Shown: positions 1-8,752 of the stretch, piece by piece
Position numbering within the stretch: the stretch's first letter is position 1
Layout: each line of letters starts with the position of its first letter
From: Gillisella taibaishanensis
GTDB lineage: Bacteria > Pseudomonadota > Alphaproteobacteria > Rhizobiales > Rhizobiaceae
Direction of reading: 5' to 3'
DNA: 64,000 bases
Assembly (NCBI RefSeq): GCF_001938985.1
Contig: NZ_MKIN01000021.1
Span: forward strand, 744,001 to 808,000
Position numbers and translations under genes: made by a program
The notes under the pieces: model-generated
Seen by the model: only the letters and a program-made list of their open reading frames with translations
Told to the model about the DNA's origin: nothing
Database searches by the model: none

Positions 1-662
1 TAAAGTCCGATGATCGCCTCTCCGGCTTTGACCTGTTCCAGCACGAAATCCTCGTAGCTTTCCATGGCCGAGCATTCATCCGCCAGTTCCTCGGCAAGAT
101 GCGCCGGAATGACCATGACGCCGTCCTTGTCGCCAACCAGCAAGTCACCCGGAAACACCGCGACATCGCCGCATGAGATCGGCACGTTGATGTCGATCGC
201 CTCGTGATGGGTCAGGTTGGTCGGCGCGGACGGCCGAGCGTAGTAGGCGGGCATGTCGAGGGCGCCGATGCCTTCGGCATCGCGAAAGCCACCGTCAGAG
301 ACGACGCCGGCCGCCCCGCGTAGCGCCAGCCGTGTGATCAGGATGGAGCCGGCCGTGGCGGCGCGGGCGTCCTTGCGGGCATCCATGACCAGCACATGGC
401 CGGGTGGGCAGGTTTCCATGGCAACCCGCTGCGGATGGCTTGGGTCACGGAACACGGTGATCGGGTTGCGATCTTCACGCGCCACGATGTAGCGCAGGGT
501 AAAGGCCTGACCAACCATGGTCTCGGATTTCGGAGCAACCGGCACCACGCCCTGGATGAACTGGTTGCGCAGCCCGCGCTTATACAGCGCCGTGGCAATC
601 GAGGCCGTCGAGATTTTCTTATATTTGGCGCGGGTTGCGTCACTCAGAACATAGTCTGCCAT
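1..662 (-). CDS. RraA-family protein, 3' end cut by window edge
   Basis: Reading the minus strand from the ATG at 662 gives 220 codons that are still open at base 1, so roughly the last 10-15 residues are missing. The protein has the RraA/HMG-CHA aldolase fold signatures: a GGFRDAEG stretch that corresponds to the conserved G-x-R-D active-site segment, and GDLLVGDKDGVMVIP near the C-terminus. AGAAGGATA forms the ribosome site before the ATG. It lies 32 bases downstream of the dehydratase and is almost surely in its operon. Members act as class II (metal, Mg2+) aldolases or oxaloacetate decarboxylases, or as RNase E inhibitors. Next to a sugar-acid dehydratase a retro-aldol or decarboxylase role on a 2-keto acid is more likely than RNase control; that is inference. 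Confidence 0.85.
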   Translation of the reverse strand, partial: MADYVLSDATRAKYKKISTASIATALYKRGLRNQFIQGVVPVAPKSETMVGQAFTLRYIVAREDRNPITVFRDPSHPQRVAMETCPPGHVLVMDARKDARAATAGSILITRLALRGAAGVVSDGGFRDAEGIGALDMPAYYARPSAPTNLTHHEAIDINVPISCGDVAVFPGDLLVGDKDGVMVIPAHLAEELADECSAMESYEDFVLEQVKAGEAIIGL

Positions 663-694
663 GATCTATCCTTCTCTAAAAACTCTGATGGATC

Positions 695-2431
695 TCAATA
701 GATATCCGGTTCGCCAGCGGCTTTGCCGAAGTCGGTCTCGAGGAAATCGAAGTCGCAGCCCTGGTCGGCCTGGGTGACATGACGGGAAAACATCCAGCCA
801 TAGCCGCGCTGGAACCTTGGCTCGGGCGCAACCCATTCCTGCTTGCGGCGGGCGAGTTCCGCTTCGTCGACCAGCATGTCGAGCCGGCGGTTCGGCAAAT
901 CGAGACGGACGATATCGCCGGTCTTCAGCAGCGCCAGCGGCCCACCGATATAGCTTTCAGGCGATACATGCAGCACGCAGGCGCCGTAGGACGTGCCGGA
1001 CATCCGGGCATCGGAAATCCTGAGCATGTCGCGGTGGCCCTGTTTGATCAGTGCCTTCGGGATCGGCAGCATGCCCCATTCGGGAAAGCCCGGCCCGCCC
1101 AAGGGGCCGGCATTGCGCAGGACGAGGACATGATCCGGCGTGACATCGAGGTCTTCGTCGTCGATGGCCTTCTTCATGTCGGGATAGCTGTCGAACACCA
1201 GGGCCGGTCCCTGATGGGTGTGGTATTTCGGATCGCAGGCGGCCGGCTTGATCACGGCACCGTTAGGGCAGAGATTGCCGCGCAGCACGGCCAGCGAACC
1301 CTCGTGATAAACAGGGTTGGACAGCGGACGGATGACATCGTCGTTATAGACCTCCGCACCCTCGAGGTTCTCGCCCATGGTCTTGCCGGTCACGGTCATG
1401 ACAGAGAGGTCCAGCCGCTGGTCGAGCTGCTTCATCAGCGCCCTGAGCCCGCCGGCATAGAAGAAGTCCTCCATCAGGTAGTCCTTGCCGGAGGGACGGA
1501 CATTGGCAATCAGCGGCGTTACCCGGCCCAGCGCATCGAGATCATCAAGCGTGAGGTTGACGCCAGCGCGGCGCGCCATGGCGATCAGATGCACGACTGC
1601 ATTGGTGGAACAGCCTGTGGCCATGGCAACGATGGCCGCGTTGCGGCAGGCGGCATCGGTCACGATCTGGTCCGGCCCCAGGTCTTCCCAGACCATCTCG
1701 ACGATCCGTCGACCGCAGGCAGCCGCCATACGCTGGTGGTTTGCGTCGACCGCAGGGATTGAGGAAGCACCCGGCAGCGTCAGGCCCATGGCGTCGGCAA
1801 TCGCCGTCATGGTCGAGGCGGTGCCCATGGTCATGCAGGTGCCGGCGGAACGGGCGATGCCGCCTTGCACGCCCAGCCATTCCTCGTCGGATATGTTGCC
1901 AGCGCGCCGTTCGTCCCAGTATTTCCAGGCATCGGAGCCGGAGCCCAGAATCTTGCCGGCATAATTGCCGCGCAGCATCGGCCCGGCGGGCAGGTAGATG
2001 ACAGGAACGCCTGCGGAAATCGCCCCCATCACCAGGCCCGGCGTGGTCTTGTCACAGCCGCCCATCAGCACGACGCCGTCGAGCGGATGCGAGCGGATCA
2101 TTTCTTCCGTCTCCATCGCCAGCATGTTGCGATAGAGCATCGAGGTCGGCTTGGTGAAGCTTTCATCGACGGACAGCGACGGCATCTGCACCGGGAAGCC
2201 GCCGGCCTGGCTGACGCCGCGCTTCACATCCTGCACCCGCTCCTTGAAATGCGCGTGGCAGGTGTTGAGCTCGGACCAGGTATCGAGGATGCCGATAACC
2301 GGCTTGTCACGGAAATCCTCCTCGCCATAACCGAGCTGCATCATCCGGGAACGGTGGCCGAAGCTGCGCAGGTCGTCAGGGGCAAACCAGCGCGCACTGC
2401 GCAACGTTTCGGGGGTCTTTTTTGTTGTCAT
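695..2431 (-). CDS. IlvD/Edd family dehydratase, L-arabinonate dehydratase-like
   Basis: A 578-residue Fe-S dehydratase that removes water from an aldonic acid to give a 2-keto-3-deoxy acid. Cys58 (NTCHAHF), Cys126 (GGCDKTTPG) and Cys199 (AGTCMTMG) are the three cluster ligands, and RMSGTSYG near residue 478 carries the catalytic serine of the family. The length and the WFAPDDLRSFGHRSRMMQ amino-terminus match the sugar-acid (L-arabinonate) branch, which uses a [2Fe-2S] cluster, rather than branched-chain IlvD. The ATG at 2431, preceded by AAGG, is preferred over an upstream TTG at 2458. It is downstream of an ABC transporter and 32 bases upstream of the RraA-family gene. The exact substrate (arabinonate, fuconate, galactonate or another) cannot be read from sequence alone. 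Confidence 0.88.
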   Translation of the reverse strand: MTTKKTPETLRSARWFAPDDLRSFGHRSRMMQLGYGEEDFRDKPVIGILDTWSELNTCHAHFKERVQDVKRGVSQAGGFPVQMPSLSVDESFTKPTSMLYRNMLAMETEEMIRSHPLDGVVLMGGCDKTTPGLVMGAISAGVPVIYLPAGPMLRGNYAGKILGSGSDAWKYWDERRAGNISDEEWLGVQGGIARSAGTCMTMGTASTMTAIADAMGLTLPGASSIPAVDANHQRMAAACGRRIVEMVWEDLGPDQIVTDAACRNAAIVAMATGCSTNAVVHLIAMARRAGVNLTLDDLDALGRVTPLIANVRPSGKDYLMEDFFYAGGLRALMKQLDQRLDLSVMTVTGKTMGENLEGAEVYNDDVIRPLSNPVYHEGSLAVLRGNLCPNGAVIKPAACDPKYHTHQGPALVFDSYPDMKKAIDDEDLDVTPDHVLVLRNAGPLGGPGFPEWGMLPIPKALIKQGHRDMLRISDARMSGTSYGACVLHVSPESYIGGPLALLKTGDIVRLDLPNRRLDMLVDEAELARRKQEWVAPEPRFQRGYGWMFSRHVTQADQGCDFDFLETDFGKAAGEPDIY

Positions 2432-2473
2432 GGATCTGACCTTATGCTGGGGCGGCAAGAGATAGTGAAAGAG

Positions 2474-3343
2474 CTATTCCTTCATGCCCCATTTCTGGAT
2501 GGTGTGGCGCTCAAGGGTCTGAAACACCAGGTTTTCGACAATGAGGCCGATGATGATGACGGTCAGCAGCCCGGCAAACACCGCGGGTATATCGAGCAGG
2601 TTGCGGTTTTCGAAGATGAACCAGCCAAGCCCGCCCTGGCCGGAGGAGACGCCGAACACCAGTTCGGCGGCAATCAGCGTGCGCCATGCAAAGGCCCAGC
2701 CGATCTTCAAGCCGGTTAGGATCGACGGAAAGGCAGCAGGTACGAGAATGCGCAGCACGTAGGAAATGCCGGTCAGACCATAATTGGCGCCGACCATGCG
2801 CAGGGTGCGGGATACGCCGAGAAAGCCGGAATGGGTGTTGAGCGCGACGGCCCAGAGCACGGAATGAACCAGCACGAAGACTAGGCTCGACGCACCGAGG
2901 CCAAACCAGATCAACGCCAGCGGCAGAAGCGAAATCGCCGGCAACGGGTTGAACATCGCCGTCATCGTCTCAAGGAAATCGGTGCCGATGCGGGTGTTGA
3001 TCGCGAGCACCGTCAGCAGCGCGGCAAGCACGGTACCGATGATATAGCCCATGAACAGCACTTGCAGCGTCGTCCAGATCCGGGCGGGCAGCGTGCCATC
3101 GGCAAACCGGTCCACCAGCGTCGTCAGCGTATCGCTCAAAGTCGGAAACAGCAGAGGATTGTCGAGATAGCTGGCATAGACCTGCCAGATGGTGGCGAGA
3201 ACAAGGATCAGCAGCGCCTTGCGCAGCGCGCCGATACCCCAGAGGGTTTCGAAGACACTGAGCTTCTGCTCGACTGGCTTGACATTGTCATAGGGCCTCG
3301 ATGTCTCGACATCGCCGGCAAGGATGATGTTGGGCGACAGCAT
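2474..3343 (-). CDS. ABC transporter permease, SsuC/TauC type
   Basis: A 289-residue inner-membrane permease of the BPD_transp_1 family. A hydrophilic amino-terminus is followed by six hydrophobic segments, and the cytoplasmic coupling loop (SRTLRMVGANYGLTG, about residues 165-180) that docks onto the ATPase is visible. The ATG at 3343 follows the ATPase stop by four bases, and AAGGA at the end of the ATPase gene supplies the ribosome site, so the two genes are translationally coupled. Family members import sulfonates, nitrate, taurine, thiamine precursors or aromatic acids. The dehydratase and RraA genes downstream suggest an acid substrate, which is inference. Confidence 0.9.
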   Translation of the reverse strand: MLSPNIILAGDVETSRPYDNVKPVEQKLSVFETLWGIGALRKALLILVLATIWQVYASYLDNPLLFPTLSDTLTTLVDRFADGTLPARIWTTLQVLFMGYIIGTVLAALLTVLAINTRIGTDFLETMTAMFNPLPAISLLPLALIWFGLGASSLVFVLVHSVLWAVALNTHSGFLGVSRTLRMVGANYGLTGISYVLRILVPAAFPSILTGLKIGWAFAWRTLIAAELVFGVSSGQGGLGWFIFENRNLLDIPAVFAGLLTVIIIGLIVENLVFQTLERHTIQKWGMKE

Positions 3344-3347
3344 GGTT

Positions 3348-4163
3348 CTATTCCTTGTGACCGGGCTCGTTGGAAAACAGCAGATTGTGAATATCGCGCT
3401 CCAGGGCCGCAGCGCTGCCATCCGCGTGATTGACCTTGTCGACGTCAATGACCTCGGCTTTCACCCGTCCGGGATGCGGCGACAACAACAGGATACGGTT
3501 GGAGATCTTGATCGCCTCTGCAATCGAGTGGGTCACGAAAATCACCGTGAACTTGGTGTCTTCCCAGAGCTGCAGCAATTCGTCCTGCATCTGGCGCCGG
3601 GTCAGCGCATCGAGTGCGGCAAAGGGCTCGTCCATCAAAAGGATATCCGGCTGCATCGCCATGCCGCGGGCAATCGCCACGCGCTGTTTCATGCCACCCG
3701 ACAGCGTGTGCGGGTAGCTGTCGATGGCGCGGGTAAGCTTGACCTTGTCGATATAATAGCGGGCCAGCTTTTCAGCCTCGGGCCTGGCCAACTTGCGGGC
3801 GACGAGCAGTGGGAACATCACGTTTTCAAGGACGGTTTTCCAGGGCATCAACTGGTCGAATTCCTGAAACACCATCATCCGATCCGGCCCCGGCGCCTTG
3901 ACCTGACGGCCATTGATGTGGATCGAGCCGGAGACAGGCGTCAGGTAACCGCCGACAGCCTTCAGCAAGGTCGACTTGCCGCAGCCGGACGGCCCGAGCA
4001 ACACGAAACGGTCGGATTCACGCACGTCGAAACTGACGTCCTCCGTGGCGGTAATCAGTAGATTGGGCGTCTTGTAGCGCAGTGTCACGCGGTCGACGGA
4101 TAAGAGAGGGGCCTTTTGCGGCGCCGGGGCGGGGCGTTCAGCCGCCATGCTTGCCTGCATCAT
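3348..4163 (-). CDS. ABC transporter ATP-binding protein, SsuB/TauB type
   Basis: A 271-residue ATPase with Walker A GPSGCGKST (57-65), the LSGGMKQR signature (154-161), Walker B ILLMDEP (174-180) and the switch histidine in VTHSIAEA. It energises import by the neighbouring permease and binding protein. The ATG at 4163 has CGGAG eight bases upstream and is chosen over a GTG three codons earlier. The gene lies between the binding-protein gene and the permease, separated from the former by a stable hairpin. Confidence 0.92.
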   Translation of the reverse strand: MMQASMAAERPAPAPQKAPLLSVDRVTLRYKTPNLLITATEDVSFDVRESDRFVLLGPSGCGKSTLLKAVGGYLTPVSGSIHINGRQVKAPGPDRMMVFQEFDQLMPWKTVLENVMFPLLVARKLARPEAEKLARYYIDKVKLTRAIDSYPHTLSGGMKQRVAIARGMAMQPDILLMDEPFAALDALTRRQMQDELLQLWEDTKFTVIFVTHSIAEAIKISNRILLLSPHPGRVKAEVIDVDKVNHADGSAAALERDIHNLLFSNEPGHKE

Positions 4164-4187
4164 GTTCGTCACTCCGTAGGAAGGGTT

Positions 4188-4219
4188 GTGGCGCTCATTC
4201 CATCTCGAAATGACGCCAC
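4188..4219 (-). promoter_or_regulatory. RNA hairpin between binding-protein and ATPase genes
   Basis: GTGGCG-c-TCATT and AATGA-CGCCAC pair as an 11-bp stem with one bulged base and a nine-base loop. The position just after the binding-protein stop is where a 3'-protecting or attenuating hairpin raises binding-protein mRNA relative to the membrane components. There is no U-run, so it is not a simple terminator. Confidence 0.5.
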
Positions 4220-4238
4220 TGCGGGATACCGACAGGCA

Positions 4239-5243
4239 TCAATTGCCGTTGAGATAAGCGCTGTCGGACAAGTAATAGTCCGTCCAGGCCTTCGGCATCG
4301 ACTTGAGCGTCCCAACCTTGTGGAGATGCTCGGCGAATTTCATCGTGCCCTGCGGGTCCGTGCGCCACTCGTCCATGCCCGGCTCCTTCATCATGGTCAT
4401 GAGGTCATCCAGGCTGGTCTTGTCGCCGGAGACCGTCTTGTAAGCCTCAACTGCTGCCTTCGGGTCTTTCTTGATGAAGGCCACGGCCTCTTCAGTCGCC
4501 TTGCGCAGGGCAATGATCAGTTTCGGATTGGCATCGGCAAACGTCGTCGTAGTGAAGAAAGTCGCCTGCGTCAGGGCACCGCCAATAATGTCGCGAGAAT
4601 CCACGACCTTATGAACGCCTGGCTGTTTCAACTCGATATATTGGAAGGGCGGCGCAGAAAAATGGTTCTTCACCTCGTGCTGCGAATTGGCGATCGCCGC
4701 AACGGCATCGGGATGGCCGAGCTGCACGGTGTTCTTGTCGAACTTCTTCACTTGGTCTTCGCCATAGAGCTTGGCGGCAGCCATCTGCAAAAGAATGGCC
4801 TGGGTGGACACGCCAACCGTCGGCACGGCGATCTTGTCGCCATCCTTGATATCCTTCAGCGACTGGATGCGCGGATCGTTAGACACCATGATGACCGGCT
4901 GCGCCGAACTCGTGATGATGCCCTTTACCTTGCCGCGGGTGCGGTCCCACAGCAGCAGGAGATTGCCGGTGCCGGTGTTGACGACATCGACATTGCCGGC
5001 CAGCAGCGCATCGGTCTGGGCACCGCCGCCGCTGAACGTGCGCCATTCGACGGTGACGCCCTTCAGCCCCTCGGCTTCCGCCTGCTTCTCGATCAGCTTC
5101 TGCGTCTCCATCACATGGCTGGCGAGATAGAGAATTCCTGGCTGGCGGGTAATGGACAGGCTGGTCTTCTCCTCTGCCCGTCCTGGACAGGTCAGTCCGA
5201 GAGCAAGAGCGATGGCGGTCACGCCGACAGTCAACAAGCGCAT
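4239..5243 (-). CDS. ABC transporter substrate-binding protein, NMT1/SsuA/TauA family
   Basis: A 334-residue periplasmic protein. The ATG at 5243 sits behind a strong AGGGAGGAAATC ribosome site and begins a Sec signal peptide (hydrophobic core MRLLTVGVTAIALALGL, probable cut after CPGRA). SITRQPGILYLASHVMETQ is typical of the NMT1-like fold, in which two lobes close over a small anionic ligand. It is the first gene of the operon that continues with ATPase, permease, dehydratase and RraA. Ligand class is unknown: sulfonate and nitrate binders are the usual relatives, but the sugar-acid dehydratase argues for an organic acid. Confidence 0.88.
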   Translation of the reverse strand: MRLLTVGVTAIALALGLTCPGRAEEKTSLSITRQPGILYLASHVMETQKLIEKQAEAEGLKGVTVEWRTFSGGGAQTDALLAGNVDVVNTGTGNLLLLWDRTRGKVKGIITSSAQPVIMVSNDPRIQSLKDIKDGDKIAVPTVGVSTQAILLQMAAAKLYGEDQVKKFDKNTVQLGHPDAVAAIANSQHEVKNHFSAPPFQYIELKQPGVHKVVDSRDIIGGALTQATFFTTTTFADANPKLIIALRKATEEAVAFIKKDPKAAVEAYKTVSGDKTSLDDLMTMMKEPGMDEWRTDPQGTMKFAEHLHKVGTLKSMPKAWTDYYLSDSAYLNGN

Positions 5244-5309
5244 GATTTCCTCCCTGAAATCTTTGGCCATGCGGCCATGCCCGCTTCTCTCCCGAGCAGG
5301 CATCTGCAT

Positions 5310-5337
5310 TGAAGCACTAAAACATCAGTGCATCAAT
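5310..5337. promoter_or_regulatory. Inverted repeat in the divergent GntR / ABC promoter region
   Basis: TTGAAGCACT and AGTGCATCAA are inverted copies (9 of 10 positions) separated by eight bases. They lie 67 bases upstream of the binding-protein start and 107 bases upstream of the GntR start, a natural place for the FCD-GntR regulator to control both directions. Binding is inference; the symmetry is seen directly. Confidence 0.5.
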
Positions 5338-5444
5338 CCTATTTTTATGATTTAAGATTTGCAAGGGAAAGCGGGAACAGGTTTCCTCGTCGGTGTGGCA
5401 GTGGCTGCACAGCCACAGGGCCGCAAGCAGAAATGGGTGAACGA

Positions 5445-6137
5445 ATGACCGGAATGATCAGGGGTGGACAGTTGGACCGCTCGCGGCAGGTGGCCCTGCA
5501 GGTGCATGAAATCCTGCGCGACAGGATCTTGAAGGTAGATCTGGCGCCCGGCACGGTTCTGTCACGCGCCTCGTTGCAGCTGGAATTCGGTGTCAGCCAG
5601 ACACCCGTACGCGATGCGCTGATGCGGCTGCAGGAAGAAGATCTTGTCGAGGTCTATCCGCAATATGCGACCGTGGTTGCCAAGATCGATCTCGACCATG
5701 CCCGCCAGGCGCAATTTCTCCGGTTATCGATCGAGCTTGAAGCGGTCCGGCGGCTCACGGAGGAGGCACCGGAGGCAACGGCTGCAACCCTCTCGGCAAT
5801 CCTGATGCGCCAGAAGGAGGTCGCTTCTCCGGAAACCTATGACAAGTTCGACAGCATCGACCGGGAGTTTCATCAGGCCTTTTATGAGAAGACCGGCATC
5901 CTACGGCTCTGGGCCAGTGTGCGGCGCCAGAGCGTGCATCTCGACCGGTTGCGGCGGCTGAACCTGCCGATGCCCGGCAAGATGCAGACCGTGCTTGACG
6001 ACCACCAGGCGATCATCGACGCCATTGCGTCAGGCAAGCCGGACGCTGCGGCATCCGCACTTCGCAAGCATCTCTCCGGCACGCTGTCGATCATCGAAAT
6101 CATCAGCGCCGAATATCCCGATTACATCACCTCTTGA
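5445..6137 (+). CDS. GntR-family transcriptional regulator with FCD domain
   Basis: About 230 residues. The amino-terminal winged helix (QVALQVHEILRDRILKVDLAPGT, then SQTPVRDALMRLQEEDLVEV) is followed by an all-helical FCD ligand domain with the expected polar and metal-site residues in DREFHQAFYEKTG, LDDHQAI and LRKHLSG. The ATG at 5445 with GGTGA just upstream is preferred; an in-frame ATG at 5433 is possible. It is divergent from the ABC/dehydratase operon and most likely represses it until a pathway acid binds, as in FadR-subfamily regulators. Confidence 0.88.
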   Translation: MTGMIRGGQLDRSRQVALQVHEILRDRILKVDLAPGTVLSRASLQLEFGVSQTPVRDALMRLQEEDLVEVYPQYATVVAKIDLDHARQAQFLRLSIELEAVRRLTEEAPEATAATLSAILMRQKEVASPETYDKFDSIDREFHQAFYEKTGILRLWASVRRQSVHLDRLRRLNLPMPGKMQTVLDDHQAIIDAIASGKPDAAASALRKHLSGTLSIIEIISAEYPDYITS

Positions 6138-6171
6138 TGCCAAGGCCGCCCAGGAGACGGGATCACAGGCT

Positions 6172-7464
6172 TCAGTGCGCCGACGCCGGGGTCATGCGGC
6201 GTGTCTTTTCCAGGCTGATCGCCAGGATCGACGCGAGCAGGCAGAAGCCGCCGGCGATGAAAAAGGCCGGCAGATAGCTCTGCAGCTCGGTGCGTGACAG
6301 GCCAGCGCCATAGGCCGCCGTTGCCGCTCCGAGTTGATGCCCGGTGAAAACCCAACCGAAGACGATGCCGGCTTTTTCACGGCCGAAGCGGTCGGCGGCG
6401 ATCTTGACCGTAGGCGGCACGGTGGCGATCCAATCCAGGCCATAGAAGACAGCGAAAATCGACAGTCCGTAGAAGGTGAAATCGCTGAAAGGCAGGAAGA
6501 GAAGGGATAGACCGCGCAGACCGTAATACCAAAAGAGCAGCCAGCGATTGTCGAATCGGTCCGACAGCCAACCAGAGCCGATCGTGCCGAAGAAATCGAA
6601 AATGCCCATGACGGCAAGCACGCTTGCTGCCGCAACCGGCAGAATACCGAAATCGCCGCACAGCGTGACGAAATGGGTCTGGATCAAACCATTGGTGCTC
6701 AATCCGCAAATGAAGAAAGTCGAAAACAAGATCCAGAAGGTCGAGGTTTTCGACACTTCGCGCAAGACCGAAATAGGGGTGCGCAGCATTGCCGACAGGC
6801 CGCCCCTCTGCAACGGCGCAGGAGCTATCTGATCTTCCCCCAAAGCCGCAAGGCCGAGATCGGCAGGACGGTCGCGCATCAAAGCCAATACCACGATGGC
6901 GGCAACGAGGATCATCATGCAGACGAAGCCGACGGTGGTGCGCCATCCGTAATTCTGCGTCAATTGCGCCATGACAGGCAGAAACACCAATTGGCCCGTG
7001 GCCGAACTTGCCGACAGCATGCCGACCACGAGACCACGATGTTTGGTGAACCAGCGGGCCGAAATGGTGGCGGCGAGCACCATCGCCGTCAGTCCGGTTC
7101 CCAGGCCGACGACGATGCCCCAGAGCAGCAGAAGCTGCCAGACCTCTTTCATGAACAGCGAGCCGATGAAGCCGCTGGAAATCAGGATCAGGGCGAAAAC
7201 GATCACCTTGCGGACGCCGAAATAATTCATGAACGCAGCCGCAAATGGCCCCATCAGGCCAAACAGCAGCAGGCGCACGGCAAGCGCCGAGGAGATTTGC
7301 GAGGTTTGCCAGCCAAATTCGTCCTGAAGCGGTTTGATCAGCACTCCGGGGGCGCCCATCGCCCCTGCCGTCACCAGCATAGTTAGAAAGGTCGCGGCAA
7401 CGACGACCCAACCGTAATAGATATTGCGACGGGCCAGTGATCTGGCGATTGCGGATGAGAGCAT
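6172..7464 (-). CDS. MFS transporter
   Basis: A 430-residue protein with about twelve hydrophobic helices in two halves. IYYGWVVVAATFLTMLV is the first helix; a Lys/Arg-containing cytoplasmic loop after helix 2 (the family's A-like motif region) and GSGWLSDRFDNRW, the equivalent loop in the second half, are seen. It resembles oxalate/formate-antiporter-like and monocarboxylate-type MFS carriers. The ATG at 7464 is used; a TTG eleven codons upstream is less likely. It converges with the GntR gene, 34 bases away, and no enzyme gene is attached, so its substrate is unknown. Confidence 0.85.
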   Translation of the reverse strand: MLSSAIARSLARRNIYYGWVVVAATFLTMLVTAGAMGAPGVLIKPLQDEFGWQTSQISSALAVRLLLFGLMGPFAAAFMNYFGVRKVIVFALILISSGFIGSLFMKEVWQLLLLWGIVVGLGTGLTAMVLAATISARWFTKHRGLVVGMLSASSATGQLVFLPVMAQLTQNYGWRTTVGFVCMMILVAAIVVLALMRDRPADLGLAALGEDQIAPAPLQRGGLSAMLRTPISVLREVSKTSTFWILFSTFFICGLSTNGLIQTHFVTLCGDFGILPVAAASVLAVMGIFDFFGTIGSGWLSDRFDNRWLLFWYYGLRGLSLLFLPFSDFTFYGLSIFAVFYGLDWIATVPPTVKIAADRFGREKAGIVFGWVFTGHQLGAATAAYGAGLSRTELQSYLPAFFIAGGFCLLASILAISLEKTRRMTPASAH

Positions 7465-7862
7465 GGCGGGTTCCGGTGGATGTCTCGAGAATAGCAATTG
7501 GCCGGATCGGGAGTGACAGACCGGCTCCAGAACACATCACACCTCGCACAACTTTTCCATAGCATTATAGCTAAAACTGAAATCCCTAGTGCTGTGCGGT
7601 TTTTGAACCTCCGATTGCTTTAGCGTGCCTGCTCCATCAATTCCTGGCGGTCGAAATATCGAAGCCACCATACCAGTCTACATCAATGGCTGCAGATCAG
7701 CGACGGTCCACGCCGGCAAACGATAGCTTGCTTGTGCCAATAGCAGGGAACCGAACTTCTTCTCCGCCGTTCCCGCTGCACCCCTCAACCGTGTCCGGCT
7801 GCCGTGCGAAACCATACGCATTCCAGAGGCAGCGCCGAGACCGTGATCATTGGGAAAGGACC
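7465..7862. other. Divergent intergenic region, no recognised element
   Basis: 398 bases separate the MFS and FNT start codons. The part around 7557-7620 is AT-richer and probably carries promoters, but I could not assign boxes. The frame of the FNT gene stays open upstream to 7686, yet its composition there (RRSTPANDS, QRQRRDRDHW) looks non-coding and the good ribosome site is at 7850-7860. Confidence 0.4.
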
Positions 7863-8747
7863 ATGATGCCGCAAACCGTCCAGCCAGGCTCCGAAGAAGA
7901 GAACGTAGCGGCAGAAGAGGCTAAGCCTTCGCCATCCATGTCGGAAGGCGACAAGCAGGCCGTCGATGAACGAGGCTCGGGCTCGGCCAAAGTCGTGCAC
8001 GAGGTCGTTCGTCTTGAGGGCGACGAGGAACTGGACCGGCCGTTATTGTCGCTGCTGCTTTCGGGCTTCGCGGCCGGTGTGGCGATAAGCGCTTCCATCC
8101 TCGTTGAAGCGTTCTTGCAGATGCATCTGCCGGAGGCGCCGTGGCGCGAGTTGATCGTCTCCTTCGGCTACACAGTCGGCTTCATGATCGTCATTCTGGG
8201 CAATCTGCAACTGTTTACCGAAACGACCGTGACCGCCGTGCTGCCTATGGCGACGCACCCGACGCGCCGCAATCTCATGCGTCTGCTGCGGCTGTGGACA
8301 TTAGTGTTTCTGGCCAATCTCGTCGGTACATTCCTGGTGGCTGTGCTCATGGTGAAGGCCGTCATCATAGAGCCTGAGCAACTCGCCGCCGCTCTCGACA
8401 TCTCAAGGGCGGTGCTGAAGCACGACTTCACCACGACGCTGCTGCTGGCTACTCCCGCCGGCTTCCTGATCGCATCAATTGCCTGGATCTTGCCAAACGC
8501 CCGCGGCAGCGAATTCTGGGTGATCCTGATGATTACCTATGTCATTGCGCTCGGCGGCTTCAGCCACGTCATTGCCGGCTCAGGCGAAGCCTGGCTGGTA
8601 ATGCTTGCAGGCGAAACCGATCTCAAGGGCGCCGTCGGCGGCTTCATCCTGCCGGCGCTGATCGGCAATATCATCGGCGGCACCGGTCTGTTTGCCCTTG
8701 TTGCGCACGGCCAGGTGCGCGGCGAGATCAAACCCGGCAAGGACTGA
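7863..8747 (+). CDS. Formate/nitrite transporter family protein, YfdC-like
   Basis: A 294-residue inner-membrane channel. The ATG at 7863 follows GGGAAAGGACC. A charged amino-terminal tail of about 55 residues precedes six membrane segments, starting LLSLLLSGFAAGVAISASILVEA; GNLQLFTETTVTAVLPM matches the conserved Omega-loop region of FNT pentamers (usual form GN.LFTEN), and the late helix GGFSHVIAGSGEA carries the central-pore histidine. The long tail and the TETTV variant favour the YfdC branch, whose substrate is unknown, over FocA or NirC. Its stop is five bases from the convergent ROK gene stop. Confidence 0.88.
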   Translation: MMPQTVQPGSEEENVAAEEAKPSPSMSEGDKQAVDERGSGSAKVVHEVVRLEGDEELDRPLLSLLLSGFAAGVAISASILVEAFLQMHLPEAPWRELIVSFGYTVGFMIVILGNLQLFTETTVTAVLPMATHPTRRNLMRLLRLWTLVFLANLVGTFLVAVLMVKAVIIEPEQLAAALDISRAVLKHDFTTTLLLATPAGFLIASIAWILPNARGSEFWVILMITYVIALGGFSHVIAGSGEAWLVMLAGETDLKGAVGGFILPALIGNIIGGTGLFALVAHGQVRGEIKPGKD

Positions 8748-8752
8748 ATTGA

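Noticed and set aside
779-1762. 327-codon open frame on the plus strand
   Set aside because: It is antisense to the dehydratase gene in register with its codons; GC-rich coding DNA often keeps such frames open. No ribosome site and no family-like sequence.
4116-5312. 398-codon open frame on the plus strand
   Set aside because: Antisense to the NMT1-type binding protein, whose own start, signal peptide and ribosome site are clear.
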